A stretch of 64,000 nt of DNA from Isachenkonia alkalipeptolytica (GTDB lineage: Bacteria; Bacillota; Clostridia; Peptostreptococcales; T1SED10-28): positions 1 through 64,000 of the forward strand of contig NZ_SUMG01000014.1 of assembly GCF_009910325.1 (NCBI RefSeq), in the 5' to 3' direction. The position numbers and the translations under genes were made by a program. The notes under the pieces were generated by a model that was not told the origin of the DNA, made no database searches, and worked only from the letters and a program-made list of their open reading frames with translations. This document shows positions 46,608-55,730 of the stretch, in pieces (the first letter of the stretch is position 1; every line of letters starts with the position of its first letter).

Positions 46608-47453
46608 TTAGCCGTCTTCCTCCATGTCCAATACTAGAACCCGATTGATTTTTTGAAAATCCACTGCCGGTTCAACTTTCACTGCATCTAGTAACTGTTC
46701 ACTAGATTTCCCGATTTCCGTTACTTCTCCAATTAGTACACCTTCAGGAAAAATCCCTTGTCCGGAGGTTACCAATTGATCCCCTATTTCGATTTCCATT
46801 CGGGGGTCAAAAAGATACCCTTCTAAGCTGTCCGTGACACTGCCTTGGACAATCCCTTCTACGTTTGCATCCCGGAGGACCTTGAAGCTTACAGAACTGT
46901 TGCTGTCAGAAATAGACATCACCCGTGCCCAATTATCTCCCACTTCAATGACTCTCCCTACTAATCCTTTTTCGCTGAGTACCACACCATCTTGTACTAT
47001 ACCGTGATTTTCCCCGGCATTGATGGTGAACACATTAAACCAGTCCGCATGGGACTTAGAAATAATTCGGGCAGATACCGGTTCCCCGTGATCCGCAGCG
47101 GATACGAAGTTTAAAGATTCTTGCAGGCCTCGAAGTTCTTCCAGCTCACTTTCCGAGAGTCGCGCTTCGATAAGTTCCTGTTCTTTTTCAATCAAACTTT
47201 GTTCCAGTTCTTGATTTTGTTGATTGAGTTGAGCAAAGTTTGCAATATCATATACTCTGTCCTGTATTCCATGGATCGGGGTCATAACTGCCCGCTGAAT
47301 AGGAGTAATGACATTTCCTATCCACCGTTCAATAACGCTGACCTTTTCCCTTTCTCCGGAAGTGATTCCCATAAAAATCACCGCGAGGATTAGGAGAATC
47401 GTAATAATAGTTGCTGTTTTTCTATTGATCAAAGATTTACTCATTGCTGTCAC
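46608..47453 (-). CDS. mreC: Rod shape-determining protein MreC
   Basis: About 281 residues. Membrane helix (about 13-31), a coiled-coil (about 68-115, QLNQQNQELEQSLIEKE) and two beta domains outside. Organises the elongasome with PBP2 and MreD. Start is uncertain: the GTG at 47453 (AGGAG 5 bases before) or the ATG at 47444. It overlaps the end of maf by about 17 bases. Confidence 0.92.
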   Translation of the reverse strand: MTAMSKSLINRKTATIITILLILAVIFMGITSGEREKVSVIERWIGNVITPIQRAVMTPIHGIQDRVYDIANFAQLNQQNQELEQSLIEKEQELIEARLSESELEELRGLQESLNFVSAADHGEPVSARIISKSHADWFNVFTINAGENHGIVQDGVVLSEKGLVGRVIEVGDNWARVMSISDSNSSVSFKVLRDANVEGIVQGSVTDSLEGYLFDPRMEIEIGDQLVTSGQGIFPEGVLIGEVTEIGKSSEQLLDAVKVEPAVDFQKINRVLVLDMEEDG

Positions 47454-48102
47454 CGTCACTCCTGAATTTTTTTATCAAATTTTTATGTTTATCAAATAAT
47501 CTTTCTGTTGATATCACTTCATTGTGGTACTTTTTGAAATAGTCTGTCACCGTCGATGCAGAAAGGCCCATAACATTAAAATAGTCTCCATCAATTTTAT
47601 CTATTAATAAGTCCCCGTTATTTTGAATTCCATAAGCACCGGCTTTATCTCTATACTGGTTATGGTCTAAATACCCATTGATAGCTTTTTTATCTAAGTC
47701 CTTAAAATATACATCGGTCTTACTAGCGTTTTCAAATGTCTGTTGCTTCTTATCATCAATGATCACAGTTACAGTAATCACTCTATGTTTTTTATTGGAT
47801 AATTTCGCCAGCATAATATAGGCTTCTCTACGACTTTTAGGTTTTTCTAAAACCTCATCATTAAGAAAAACCATAGTGTCCGAAGCCAGAACTATAGTTT
47901 TTTCCCCGGACCTGTCGGTCCTTGAAGCCACCGCTTGGGCTTTTTTTCGTGCGATACTGATAACCTTCTCTTCCAGGCTCTTATAACTTCCATCACAGGT
48001 TTCATCCACATCACTTTGCTGCACAATTAGTTGAAACCCCAAGTCCTGTAATATTTCTTTTCTTCGAGGAGACTTTGATGCTAATATAAGAAACTGACCC
48101 AT
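47437..48102 (-). CDS. maf: Maf-family nucleotide pyrophosphatase
   Basis: 221 residues. Hydrolyses non-canonical NTPs (dTTP/UTP or m7GTP groups). ILASKSPRRKEIL near 6-18 and the KIDGDYFNVMGL motif near 168-179 match. Next to mreC as in many Clostridia; radC and mreB, which often follow it, are absent here. Confidence 0.93.
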   Translation of the reverse strand: MGQFLILASKSPRRKEILQDLGFQLIVQQSDVDETCDGSYKSLEEKVISIARKKAQAVASRTDRSGEKTIVLASDTMVFLNDEVLEKPKSRREAYIMLAKLSNKKHRVITVTVIIDDKKQQTFENASKTDVYFKDLDKKAINGYLDHNQYRDKAGAYGIQNNGDLLIDKIDGDYFNVMGLSASTVTDYFKKYHNEVISTERLFDKHKNLIKKFRSDGDSNE

Positions 48103-48116
48103 TATTCGACACCTCG

Positions 48117-48644
48117 TTATAATTGTTTTGTCAGACTTTCTGTTACAGAATTCTTGATTTTTGATAAGGTTAGGTTAGAAGTCATACCGATAAAAATACC
48201 CGTAAAAATACTGGCAAACATCAAAATCGGTAAATAAATAAAAATCCTTATGTTATTGATAATTACAGCAGCCACCAAAAGTTGCGCAACATTATGGGCA
48301 AGTGCTCCAAATACACTTACACCAATCAGACTGAATTGACGTTTAAAATATCTGTACATAAACCACATTGCTACAGTACTTAGTAAAGCTCCTGCCATAC
48401 TGTAAAACATCGATGTTACGGCACCTGTTGCCAATCCTCCCAAAAAGGATCTTAAAATGTTAACGGTTAGAGCGCTTTTCAGCCCTAATAAAACCAAAGT
48501 GATTAAACCAATAATATTTGCTAAGCCCAGCTTAGCGCCGGGGGCAAGGCCTACAAATGGATTGGGTATAAATCCTTCAATAATATGCAATGCTAGGCCT
48601 ATGGATACCAGAATTGCTAAATAGATCATTTTTTTTAATTTCAT
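48117..48644 (-). CDS. Gx transporter-family membrane protein
   Basis: 175 residues with five to six hydrophobic segments; blocks IPNPFVGLAPGAKLGLANI near 27-45 and LRSFLGGLATG near 65 fit the family long labelled heptaprenyl diphosphate synthase component I, now regarded as an ECF-type or Gx transporter. Substrate unknown. Start is uncertain: ATG at 48644 or GTG at 48653, with a weak site. Lies between maf and the Rnf operon. Confidence 0.75.
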   Translation of the reverse strand: MKLKKMIYLAILVSIGLALHIIEGFIPNPFVGLAPGAKLGLANIIGLITLVLLGLKSALTVNILRSFLGGLATGAVTSMFYSMAGALLSTVAMWFMYRYFKRQFSLIGVSVFGALAHNVAQLLVAAVIINNIRIFIYLPILMFASIFTGIFIGMTSNLTLSKIKNSVTESLTKQL

Positions 48645-48784
48645 TCTTTTCACTCGTTTCTATTCCATTCTATATTTCTTGTGCAAAACACTCATTTCAT
48701 GCTATTTTATTCATTTGTGAATACATTAAGATTTTAACACTTTATGGCAATGCTTACAAGCTAAAATTAAAGGCAGACGCAAAG

Positions 48785-48834
48785 ATAAAACCCTTACCAT
48801 AATGAAAACTGCCGCATTATCGTAAGGGTTTTAT
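48785..48834 (-). terminator. Terminator after rnfB
   Basis: ATAAAACCCTTAC and GTAAGGGTTTTAT, extended by CATTAT/ATAATG, form a stem of about 19 bp. Ends the Rnf operon; the gap 48654-48849 holds nothing else clear. Confidence 0.85.
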
Positions 48835-48849
48835 TTTCAAAAACAACGC

Positions 48850-49842
48850 TTATTTTCTCTTTTTCATTTCAATTGCGTCTTTAGGACATTTTTCGGCACA
48901 AACACTGCATCCGATGCACTGATCTTCATGGACTAAATGCTTTTCTTTTACTTCCCCTTCAATTGCGTCCACCGGACAGGCTTTCGCACAGATATTACAT
49001 TTGATGCATTTTTCCTGAATGATTTCAGCTTTTTTTCTGTTGTTAATATCTCCCTCAATTGCTTGAGTCGGACATTTTTCAACACAGACATGACAGTTTG
49101 TACACTTGTCATAATCAATAAAAGCAAGATTGTTTTCAAAGTTTATAGCGTCAAATGGACAGGACTTCACACAGATTTGACATCCTATACAGCCCACATC
49201 ACATTTTTGTCGTACAACTTTACCTTTTTCTTCGTTTTTACAGGTGATCACAACTTCTTGGCTCTCAGGAACCATATCAATGACATTTTTCGGGCAAACT
49301 TTTACACATTTTTCACAACTGATGCAAAGATCCGGATCAACTTTAGCAATTCTATTGTCCGTAATTTGAATAGCATCTACCGGACATTCTCTAACACAAG
49401 TTGAAAGACCTAGACATCCATAATTACAGGATTTACTGCCTCCGTTAAATTTACTTGCGGCTTTACAGTCTTCGATTCCTTGGTAATCAAAATCTTCCTT
49501 AGCCTTTTTGTTGTCCGCATTACAGATAACTTTAGCCACTTGCCGCTCACCCACATTGGCTTCCACACCCATGACTTTAGCTACTTCTTCAGCAGTCGAT
49601 TTCCCCCCCACAGGACAGCCGTCCACCGAAGAAACTTCTTCAACTACTGCTTTTGCAAAACTGGAACATCCCGGGTATCCGCAGGCTCCACAATTTAAAC
49701 CCGGGAGCGCATCATTTACTTCTTGTACTAAGGGGTCTAGTTTAACAGCAAACTTCTGAGAGGCAAAAGCCAGTCCGCCTCCAAAAATTAAGCCTAGTCC
49801 TCCTAAGCTTACAACCGGATATATAATATCGCTAATATTCAT
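48850..49842 (-). CDS. rnfB: Rnf complex subunit RnfB (multi-cluster)
   Basis: 330 residues, the long clostridial form. N-terminal membrane helix (about 5-30), a 4Fe-4S domain with CGACGYPGC near 50, a variant motif CNYGC...CVRECP near 138-153, and five canonical CxxCxxCxxxCP motifs (CISCEKC, CIGCQIC, CTNCHVC, CIKCNIC, CIGCSVC). So up to seven clusters; it accepts electrons from reduced ferredoxin. Last gene of rnfCDGEAB. Confidence 0.95.
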   Translation of the reverse strand: MNISDIIYPVVSLGGLGLIFGGGLAFASQKFAVKLDPLVQEVNDALPGLNCGACGYPGCSSFAKAVVEEVSSVDGCPVGGKSTAEEVAKVMGVEANVGERQVAKVICNADNKKAKEDFDYQGIEDCKAASKFNGGSKSCNYGCLGLSTCVRECPVDAIQITDNRIAKVDPDLCISCEKCVKVCPKNVIDMVPESQEVVITCKNEEKGKVVRQKCDVGCIGCQICVKSCPFDAINFENNLAFIDYDKCTNCHVCVEKCPTQAIEGDINNRKKAEIIQEKCIKCNICAKACPVDAIEGEVKEKHLVHEDQCIGCSVCAEKCPKDAIEMKKRK

Positions 49843-49854
49843 GTAATCACCTCT

Positions 49855-50445
49855 CTATACTAGACCGGAGAAACCAAGAAATGCGAGGGACATTAATCCT
49901 GCAGTAAGTAGGGCAATTGGAAATCCTTTAAAAGGTTGTGGTACATTTGCAATTTCCAATTTTTCTCGAATGGCCGCAAACAGTACAATAGCCAAGGAGA
50001 AACCTACCGCAGCACCAATTGCATGCACAATGGTTTCAACGATGTTGTAGTTTTCTTGAATGTTTAAAATTGTAAGACCTAAGACCGCACAGTTGGTAGT
50101 AATTAATGGTAAAAACACGCCTAAAGATTGATACAGTGCGGGACTGGTTTTCTGGATCACCATCTCTACAAGTTGAACTAACGAGGCGATTACCAAAATA
50201 AACATAATCGTTTGCATGTATTGAAGACCCAAGGGGTCTAATATATAGTTTTGCACGATAAATGTAATAATCGAGGCTAAACTCATAACAAAGGTTACAG
50301 CCATTCCCATACCGAAGGCAGTTTCCACTTGTTTGGAAACCCCTAGGAAGGGACAGATACCTAGAAATCTTGATAATACAAAGTTGTTTACCAGTATAGC
50401 ACTAACAAGTATCGCAAATAACGATGAAACTGATAAATCTAGCAT
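49855..50445 (-). CDS. rnfA: Rnf complex subunit RnfA
   Basis: 196 residues, six membrane helices. [14 protein letters not shown] near 25-38 and ITTNCAVLG near 113-121 carry the cysteines that hold the intramembrane iron-sulfur cluster together with RnfE. In the rnf cassette between rnfE and rnfB, GGAGG before ATG. Confidence 0.96.
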   Translation of the reverse strand: MLDLSVSSLFAILVSAILVNNFVLSRFLGICPFLGVSKQVETAFGMGMAVTFVMSLASIITFIVQNYILDPLGLQYMQTIMFILVIASLVQLVEMVIQKTSPALYQSLGVFLPLITTNCAVLGLTILNIQENYNIVETIVHAIGAAVGFSLAIVLFAAIREKLEIANVPQPFKGFPIALLTAGLMSLAFLGFSGLV

Positions 50446-50461
50446 ATTCCTAACCTCCTAT

Positions 50462-51058
50462 CTATTTGATTCGCTTTACTATCACTACATTAAAAAGTGC
50501 TGTCAACAAACCTAGAGCCAAGAATGCACCAGGAGGTTGAACCATGATTCCCATTGCGGGATACGCCTCTCCTAATAATTCAACACCAAAGATTGCTCCA
50601 CTTCCAAATAATTCTCTAACCGCGCCTAAGACCACAAGGGCTAAAGTAAAACCTAGCCCCATACTGATCCCATCCACGATGGATGAAGGTGTTGAGTTTT
50701 TTGAGGCAAAAGATTCGGCTCTTCCTAAGATTAAACAGTTTACTACTATCAATGGAATGAAAATCCCCAGGGCATCATAAAGATCCGGGAGGTATGCATT
50801 CATGACCATTCCAATCATTGTTACAAAGGTTGCTATAACAACGATAAAACTGGGAATTCGAATTTTATCCGGTATAAAGTTTTTCATCAAAGCTATTACA
50901 GTATTGGAACCTAAAAGAACAGCCGTTGTTGCAAGACCCATGCCGAGTCCGTTTGTTGCAGTCCCTGTTACGGCTAAAACCGGACACATTCCCAGGAACT
51001 GAATAAATACCGGATTTTCTTTTACGATACCATTAGAAACAATATTACCCATATTCAT
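50462..51058 (-). CDS. rnfE: Rnf complex subunit RnfE
   Basis: 198 residues, six membrane helices. FLGMCPVLAVT near 20-30 and VVNCLILGRAESFA near 100-113, mirror motifs to RnfA with opposite topology. Start ATG with GGAGG 7 bases upstream. Confidence 0.96.
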   Translation of the reverse strand: MNMGNIVSNGIVKENPVFIQFLGMCPVLAVTGTATNGLGMGLATTAVLLGSNTVIALMKNFIPDKIRIPSFIVVIATFVTMIGMVMNAYLPDLYDALGIFIPLIVVNCLILGRAESFASKNSTPSSIVDGISMGLGFTLALVVLGAVRELFGSGAIFGVELLGEAYPAMGIMVQPPGAFLALGLLTALFNVVIVKRIK

Positions 51059-51075
51059 GTTAACACCTCCATTTT

Positions 51076-51609
51076 CTAGTCTCTAAGCTCTTCTTCAAAT
51101 ACATTAGCTGCTGCATTTACTCCATTGACCACTGCATCAGAAGATACCGTTGCACCGGAAAGCACATCTACTTCCACTTCCGAGTCCGATGATTGGCCCT
51201 CAAACTGGTCTTTAAAGTCCTCTTCTGTTATTCGGTCTCCAAGTCCCGGAGTCTCTGTCTGACTTATGATTTCAATGCCGGTTATCTCTCCGTCCATATT
51301 AATCCCGGTTAGAACTTCTATCGGTCCGTCATATCCATTAGCTACTGTCTTTATGGTGTAGCCAATGACATTACCTCCTTCGCTTACTTCATAAACCTCT
51401 TCTACCAGGTCATAGGCAAGTATATCTCCATCTTCTATAATTCCTGCTTCTTCCAACCCTGGGAAAAAGGCTTCAATGGCTTCCATACTTTCTTCAATGG
51501 CTCTTTCTTCGATGATATCCGCCGTCATGGAGTTAACACCACCTAAAATCAAACCTGCTACAGAAGTAATCACCAACAAAATCAATCCTAATTTAATAAT
51601 CTCACGCAT
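51076..51609 (-). CDS. rnfG: Rnf complex subunit RnfG, flavoprotein
   Basis: 177 residues: N-terminal membrane helix (about 8-26) and FMN-binding domain. SGAT (151-154) within LSGATVSSDAV is the covalent FMN-threonine motif. Overlaps the end of rnfD by 8 bases. Same family as the orphan protein at 22885-23271. Confidence 0.95.
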   Translation of the reverse strand: MREIIKLGLILLVITSVAGLILGGVNSMTADIIEERAIEESMEAIEAFFPGLEEAGIIEDGDILAYDLVEEVYEVSEGGNVIGYTIKTVANGYDGPIEVLTGINMDGEITGIEIISQTETPGLGDRITEEDFKDQFEGQSSDSEVEVDVLSGATVSSDAVVNGVNAAANVFEEELRD

Positions 51610-52555
51610 TTTGCTTTTTCACCTCCCCAAATACTTTCGGAGCTGTATATCGGTCAATAAGTGGAACCATCGTATTCATTAGCAAAATTGAAAAACCTAC
51701 ACCCTCTGCATAGCCGCCGAATAAGCGGATCGTGGCAGTTAAAATACCACATCCCAGGGCAAAATAAATTCTTCCCCTTGGAGTTACAGGAGTTGAAGCA
51801 TAATCTGTGGCCATATAAATAGCCCCGATCATCAGAGACCCGGAAAGCAGGTGAAAGGTCATATACTCAACATTAAAACCACTGTATAGCAAAGTAGCAA
51901 TCGCTACGGTTAAAATATATATTCCAGGAATTCTTATCGAAATCACACGTCGATATAGCAGGTAGATCCCCCCAATAATTAACAACAAAGCAGAGGTTTC
52001 TCCCATACTTCCACCAATATCTCCAATCAGCAGATCTACAAAACTTGGCGCTCCTTGTTGTACTGTTGTAAAATCTTTAACGTAGGTAAGGGGTGTTGCT
52101 GTTGATACTGCATCCACTCCGGGTTCTACCCAGCCGGTCATACGGTCAGCGTAGGAAATAGTCAACATAATTCTTGCGGCTAAAGCCGGATTCATAAAGT
52201 TTTGTCCTACACCACCAAATAACTGTTTTACAATACCGATGGCAAATACCGATCCCACAACCGGCAACCATAAAGGTACAGTAGGGGGTAAGTTCAATGC
52301 CAACAACATGCCTGTAACCAGGGCACTTCCATCATGGATTGTTACCGGCATATTCCTAATTTTTTGGATCACGACCTCGGTTGCCAAACAGGAAATGATA
52401 GTAACTAATAAAATCATTGCTGCTGGCGCTTTAAAAAAATAAATTGAAGCAATAGTTGCCGGTATTAAGGCAATGGCAACATCAACCATGATTTTTTGAA
52501 TCGAGGTATCTTCTCTAAGATGTGGTGATGAAGATACAATTAATCGATCACTCAT
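51602..52555 (-). CDS. rnfD: Rnf complex subunit RnfD
   Basis: 317 residues, about nine membrane helices. FMNPALAARIML near 119-130 and DAVSTATPLTYVKD near 148-161; the Thr in STAT is the likely FMN-linked residue. Forms the ion path with RnfA/E. Ion species (H+ or Na+) cannot be told. Confidence 0.95.
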   Translation of the reverse strand: MSDRLIVSSSPHLREDTSIQKIMVDVAIALIPATIASIYFFKAPAAMILLVTIISCLATEVVIQKIRNMPVTIHDGSALVTGMLLALNLPPTVPLWLPVVGSVFAIGIVKQLFGGVGQNFMNPALAARIMLTISYADRMTGWVEPGVDAVSTATPLTYVKDFTTVQQGAPSFVDLLIGDIGGSMGETSALLLIIGGIYLLYRRVISIRIPGIYILTVAIATLLYSGFNVEYMTFHLLSGSLMIGAIYMATDYASTPVTPRGRIYFALGCGILTATIRLFGGYAEGVGFSILLMNTMVPLIDRYTAPKVFGEVKKQNA

Positions 52556-52589
52556 TTATTTCCCTCCTTATACGATCTAACGTATTTCA

Positions 52590-53906
52590 TTATTTTCTAT
52601 TTTTTGCTTGTATTTCTCCTTTAGCAATTCGTATACTCTCTAGCAACGGCCGCTTTGATGGGCACACGTATGAACAGGCTCCACACTCTATACAGTCCAT
52701 CGGATAATATTTTTCAGCCATATCCATATTATCGATTAATGCATAGGCACTGATATATAATGGCTGTAAATAAACAGGACAAACGTCCACACAAGCGGAG
52801 CATCGAATGCAGTTCTCTGGTTCCGGTATGGTTCCTTCTTCTCGGTTAAAAAAGACTACGCCGGAAGTTCCCTTCGTAATAGGAAGTTTGTCAGTGCTTA
52901 CTGCCATACCCGTCATGGGTCCTCCCATAATAATTTTGCCGAGAGGTTCCTTTAATCCGCCACATTGTTGTACAAGTTCATTGACTGGTGTTCCGATTTT
53001 GACCCATAAATTCTTCGGATTCTCTAAAATCCTTCCACTAAAAGTAGTTACTCTTTCTATCAGCGGCATACCGGTTTCAATAGATTGACAAATCTGATAT
53101 GCGGTTCCGATATTATTCACTACAACCCCTATTTCCATGGGTAAAGCTCCCGAAGGAACAATCCTGCCGGTACAGGCGTCGATTAATTGCTTTTCTGCAC
53201 CTTGAGGGTACTTCGTTTTTACCACAACAACTTCAATGTTCTCTTCTTTTTCTACTGCTTTTTGCATCGTTTCAACGGCATCTAGTTTGTTATTTTCAAT
53301 GCCGATATATCCTGTGCTTACGTCCAATACTTTCATAATCGCCTTAAGACCGACTACAACCTCTCTCGGATGTTCCAACATCAAACGATGATCCGCAGTT
53401 AAATAGGGTTCACATTCCGCTCCATTTAATATCACCGTATCTATGGTTTTCTCCGGCGGCGGCGATAGTTTTACATGGGTAGGAAATGTTGCCCCTCCCA
53501 TCCCTACAATCCCGGCTTCCTTAATGACTTCTTTGATCTCATCACCACTAAGGTTTTCAATACTTCCCTTCTTTTGAACTGACTCATGCACTTGGTTTTT
53601 TCCATCGGACTCGATGTCAACGGATAATACTTCCCCGTTAACAGCCGGTTTCATCGCTATTTCCTTTACAGTTCCGGAAACACTGGCGTGAACTGGTGCG
53701 GATACAAAGCCTCCTGCTTGTCCAATTTTCTGGCCAACCTTTACGTAGTCTCCCGCTTCTACTAATGCATCGCAGGGAGCCCCGATGTGTTGTTGCAATG
53801 GGATCGTTACAACTTCTGGATCCTTTGCTTTTTCTAATGCTAAGTGAGCGGTATAATCCTTTCTTTCCGGTGGATGTGTACCTCCTTTAAATGAAAACAC
53901 TTTCAC
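52590..53906 (-). CDS. rnfC: Rnf complex subunit RnfC
   Basis: 438 residues. NADH- and FMN-binding domain with GGATFPTHVK near 137 and GAECEPYLTADHRLM near 156, SLBB fold, and two 4Fe-4S motifs CIRCSACVDVCP near 366 and CIECGACSYVCP near 405. Exit site to NAD+. GTG start with AGGGGTG 7 bases upstream. First gene of the operon. Confidence 0.96.
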   Translation of the reverse strand: MKVFSFKGGTHPPERKDYTAHLALEKAKDPEVVTIPLQQHIGAPCDALVEAGDYVKVGQKIGQAGGFVSAPVHASVSGTVKEIAMKPAVNGEVLSVDIESDGKNQVHESVQKKGSIENLSGDEIKEVIKEAGIVGMGGATFPTHVKLSPPPEKTIDTVILNGAECEPYLTADHRLMLEHPREVVVGLKAIMKVLDVSTGYIGIENNKLDAVETMQKAVEKEENIEVVVVKTKYPQGAEKQLIDACTGRIVPSGALPMEIGVVVNNIGTAYQICQSIETGMPLIERVTTFSGRILENPKNLWVKIGTPVNELVQQCGGLKEPLGKIIMGGPMTGMAVSTDKLPITKGTSGVVFFNREEGTIPEPENCIRCSACVDVCPVYLQPLYISAYALIDNMDMAEKYYPMDCIECGACSYVCPSKRPLLESIRIAKGEIQAKNRK

Positions 53907-53928
53907 TTTGTTTCACCCCTATCATTTT

Positions 53929-53957
53929 ATTATATTTTTTAATCTTCTTGCGGTTAA
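53929..53957 (-). promoter_or_regulatory. Predicted promoter of the rnf operon
   Basis: On the minus strand TTAACC (53952-53957), 17-base spacer, perfect TATAAT (53929-53934), transcription start about 53922 and a leader of about 15 bases. The -35 lies in the right arm of the dyad 53952-53985. Confidence 0.6.
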
Positions 53958-53985
53958 GTTTGTTAATGTTACTACAATCTTAACC
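53952..53985. repeat. 34-base dyad overlapping the rnf -35 box (candidate operator)
   Basis: GGTTAAGTTTGT and ACAATCTTAACC are complementary at 11 of 12 positions around a 10-base centre. No T run follows on either strand, so a terminator is unlikely. Its overlap with the predicted -35 suggests a repressor site. It is not the Rex consensus, as far as I can judge. Confidence 0.5.
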
Positions 53986-54033
53986 ATAAATACTAAAGGA
54001 TAATAATTCTACTTAAATATAGTATAATAAATT

Positions 54034-54609
54034 TTAAGATTTAACAAGTGTTTCTAGGTTTTCTTTTAAGTAACCTTTTATCCAGTCTAAAATTTCCAGG
54101 TCATTTATCGGTGTCCCCTCTAAGATTTTTTTCACTTCCCTAGTATCAAACACAAAAGACTCATCATTCACTTGATGTTCATAAACATAATCCACGGTAC
54201 TGGTATTTTCTCCACCTTCCATTTGTTCTTCACTGGTAATTAGCAGTGTGGTTAAAGTGTCTTCCATACTGCCCAACGGCGCTCGATCAATATGACTGTG
54301 CTGGAATGTAGCATGAATTCCTGTACCTTTGCCTTCCTCTGATTCAACCCGTAACGATCCTTCACATTGCTCCGCCGTAGCTTTAAGAAGAGATATTCCC
54401 AGTCCTACCCGGCGGGTATCTCGGGTTGTTACAAAGGGATCTGTTACGGATTTCAACAGATCCGAACTCATTCCCTTGCCATTATCTTTTATATCAATTG
54501 TTAAACGATCCTTGATAAAATCTTCAACAATTTTGATCTTTATTAACGTTGCATTGGCTTTCAGTGAGTTTTGTACTATATCTAATATGTGTAAGGATAA
54601 CTCCTTCAC
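54034..54609 (-). CDS. Histidine-kinase-like ATPase protein
   Basis: 191 residues. HATPase_c fold with N box DIVQNSLKANA near 10-20, G1 DIKDNGKGMS near 40, and G2 VGLGISLL near 68-75; ATP should bind. There is no phospho-acceptor His domain, so it is more like an anti-sigma or a stand-alone kinase. A C-terminal acidic half (about 115-191) is specific. Relatives sit in electron-bifurcating hydrogenase gene clusters of Clostridia. Last of a five-gene set, upstream of rnf. Confidence 0.8.
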   Translation of the reverse strand: MKELSLHILDIVQNSLKANATLIKIKIVEDFIKDRLTIDIKDNGKGMSSDLLKSVTDPFVTTRDTRRVGLGISLLKATAEQCEGSLRVESEEGKGTGIHATFQHSHIDRAPLGSMEDTLTTLLITSEEQMEGGENTSTVDYVYEHQVNDESFVFDTREVKKILEGTPINDLEILDWIKGYLKENLETLVKS

Positions 54610-54621
54610 ATCACCACTCCC

Positions 54622-55338
54622 TTAACTTTTTTTTTGCAATGCCTGCATTATTGATTCTTTTTTTCTTAAATGAAATTCATTTGCTTCTTTCTTTTCTAAA
54701 ATATCAGTTAACTGATGGGCATCTGAATTTTGTAAAATCTCATAGTTTTTTACAAAGGGAAATTCCTGGTAGAGCTCCTTTTTCTTAATACCTCTACTCA
54801 CCTCTAAGAATCTTCCGTCAAACTCCGGAGGAATAAACCCTAAGTTACTTAGAACACTGAAACTTTTTCGATCAACATGAGCCGGAATTAAAATCCCATC
54901 AATCTCTTTTGCCAAATTCATCGTGTCTTTCAATGACAGTTGTGTGGCATTTGTCAGCAACCGCTCTTCTTCTCCGATAACCTTATCCTGTTTATCGAAT
55001 AATACCTGGCTGCCGAAAATTTCTTTGTGATTTTTCACATCTGGAAGTTTTTCTTTCAATACTTTTTCAATATGGCTAAGAGGATCCAGGTTTTCAAAAA
55101 AAATAAGCACATGAATTTCTTCACGAGTAGTTATTTCCACACCGGGAAGAAATTCAATGTCTTTAGTTTTTGCTAAGTGATAAAAAGATGCCAGGTTTCC
55201 AACGGAATTATGATCGGTAATTGCTATCCCATCCAGTTCCTTAATTATAGCCATATTTAAAATATTATTCGGAGTCATTTCCTCCGTCGCACAGGGGGAT
55301 AAACCGCTGTGAATATGAAAATCCCAAAATTTATTCAT
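54622..55338 (-). CDS. PHP-domain metal-dependent phosphoesterase
   Basis: 238 residues. DFHIHSGLSPC near 6-16 (HxH motif), ITDHNS near 40 and VEITTREEIHVL near 68, IPAHVDRKS near 149 are PHP metal ligands. Family members hydrolyse phosphate esters or nucleotides. In many Clostridia this type is placed with DRTGG and anti-sigma genes beside [FeFe] hydrogenase. ATG overlaps the stop of the preceding gene by 8 bases. Confidence 0.85.
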   Translation of the reverse strand: MNKFWDFHIHSGLSPCATEEMTPNNILNMAIIKELDGIAITDHNSVGNLASFYHLAKTKDIEFLPGVEITTREEIHVLIFFENLDPLSHIEKVLKEKLPDVKNHKEIFGSQVLFDKQDKVIGEEERLLTNATQLSLKDTMNLAKEIDGILIPAHVDRKSFSVLSNLGFIPPEFDGRFLEVSRGIKKKELYQEFPFVKNYEILQNSDAHQLTDILEKKEANEFHLRKKESIMQALQKKS

Positions 55339-55672
55339 TTTCCTTCATCAACTTGTTCACTTTAACAGCAAGTTCATATGCGGTTAAATTAGTTTCAATA
55401 ACAGCTAAATTTTCCTCATTCGCTTTTTTCTTTGCATCTTCATCCAAAGATGCACCTTCCGCCAGTAAAATACAGGCTGCATCATTCAATACTCCAACTG
55501 CAATTACATTTACGTGACTTTGAATCGTTATCCATGCTTCATTTTCTTGCAGATGAGCCATCACCCAGCTTAGTAAATCCCCTATATAAACCCCTTGCAA
55601 TTCTTTTTCAATCCCTTCTTCACCTGCAATAATACGAAAATTTTCTTCTTTTAATAAGTCTTTTACCTTCAC
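55331..55672 (-). CDS. DRTGG-like regulatory domain protein
   Basis: 113 residues from a GTG at 55672, which has AGGAGGGG 6 bases upstream; the frame is open to 55744 but overlaps the next gene. Sequence VKDLLKEENFRIIAG near 3, GVYIGDLLSWVMAHLQ near 27 and a repeating VIAVGVLNDAACILLAEGA near 55-73 give the alpha/beta pattern of DRTGG (CBS-neighbour) domains, as in CbiX/Pta-type regulators. Ligand unknown. Paralogue of 56179-56535. Confidence 0.7.
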   Translation of the reverse strand: MKVKDLLKEENFRIIAGEEGIEKELQGVYIGDLLSWVMAHLQENEAWITIQSHVNVIAVGVLNDAACILLAEGASLDEDAKKKANEENLAVIETNLTAYELAVKVNKLMKENE

Positions 55673-55730
55673 AAGACCCCTCCTTTTATTTCTTTTTTCC
55701 AAGTATTTCAATTGCCCAGCGACCAAAGTG

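Noticed and set aside
48590-48802. 70-codon plus-strand frame before the Gx transporter
   Set aside because: It runs through the transporter start and an AT-rich gap, with no ribosome site.
53952-53985. The dyad as a terminator of the upstream cassette
   Set aside because: No T run follows on the minus strand, and it overlaps a plausible -35 box instead.
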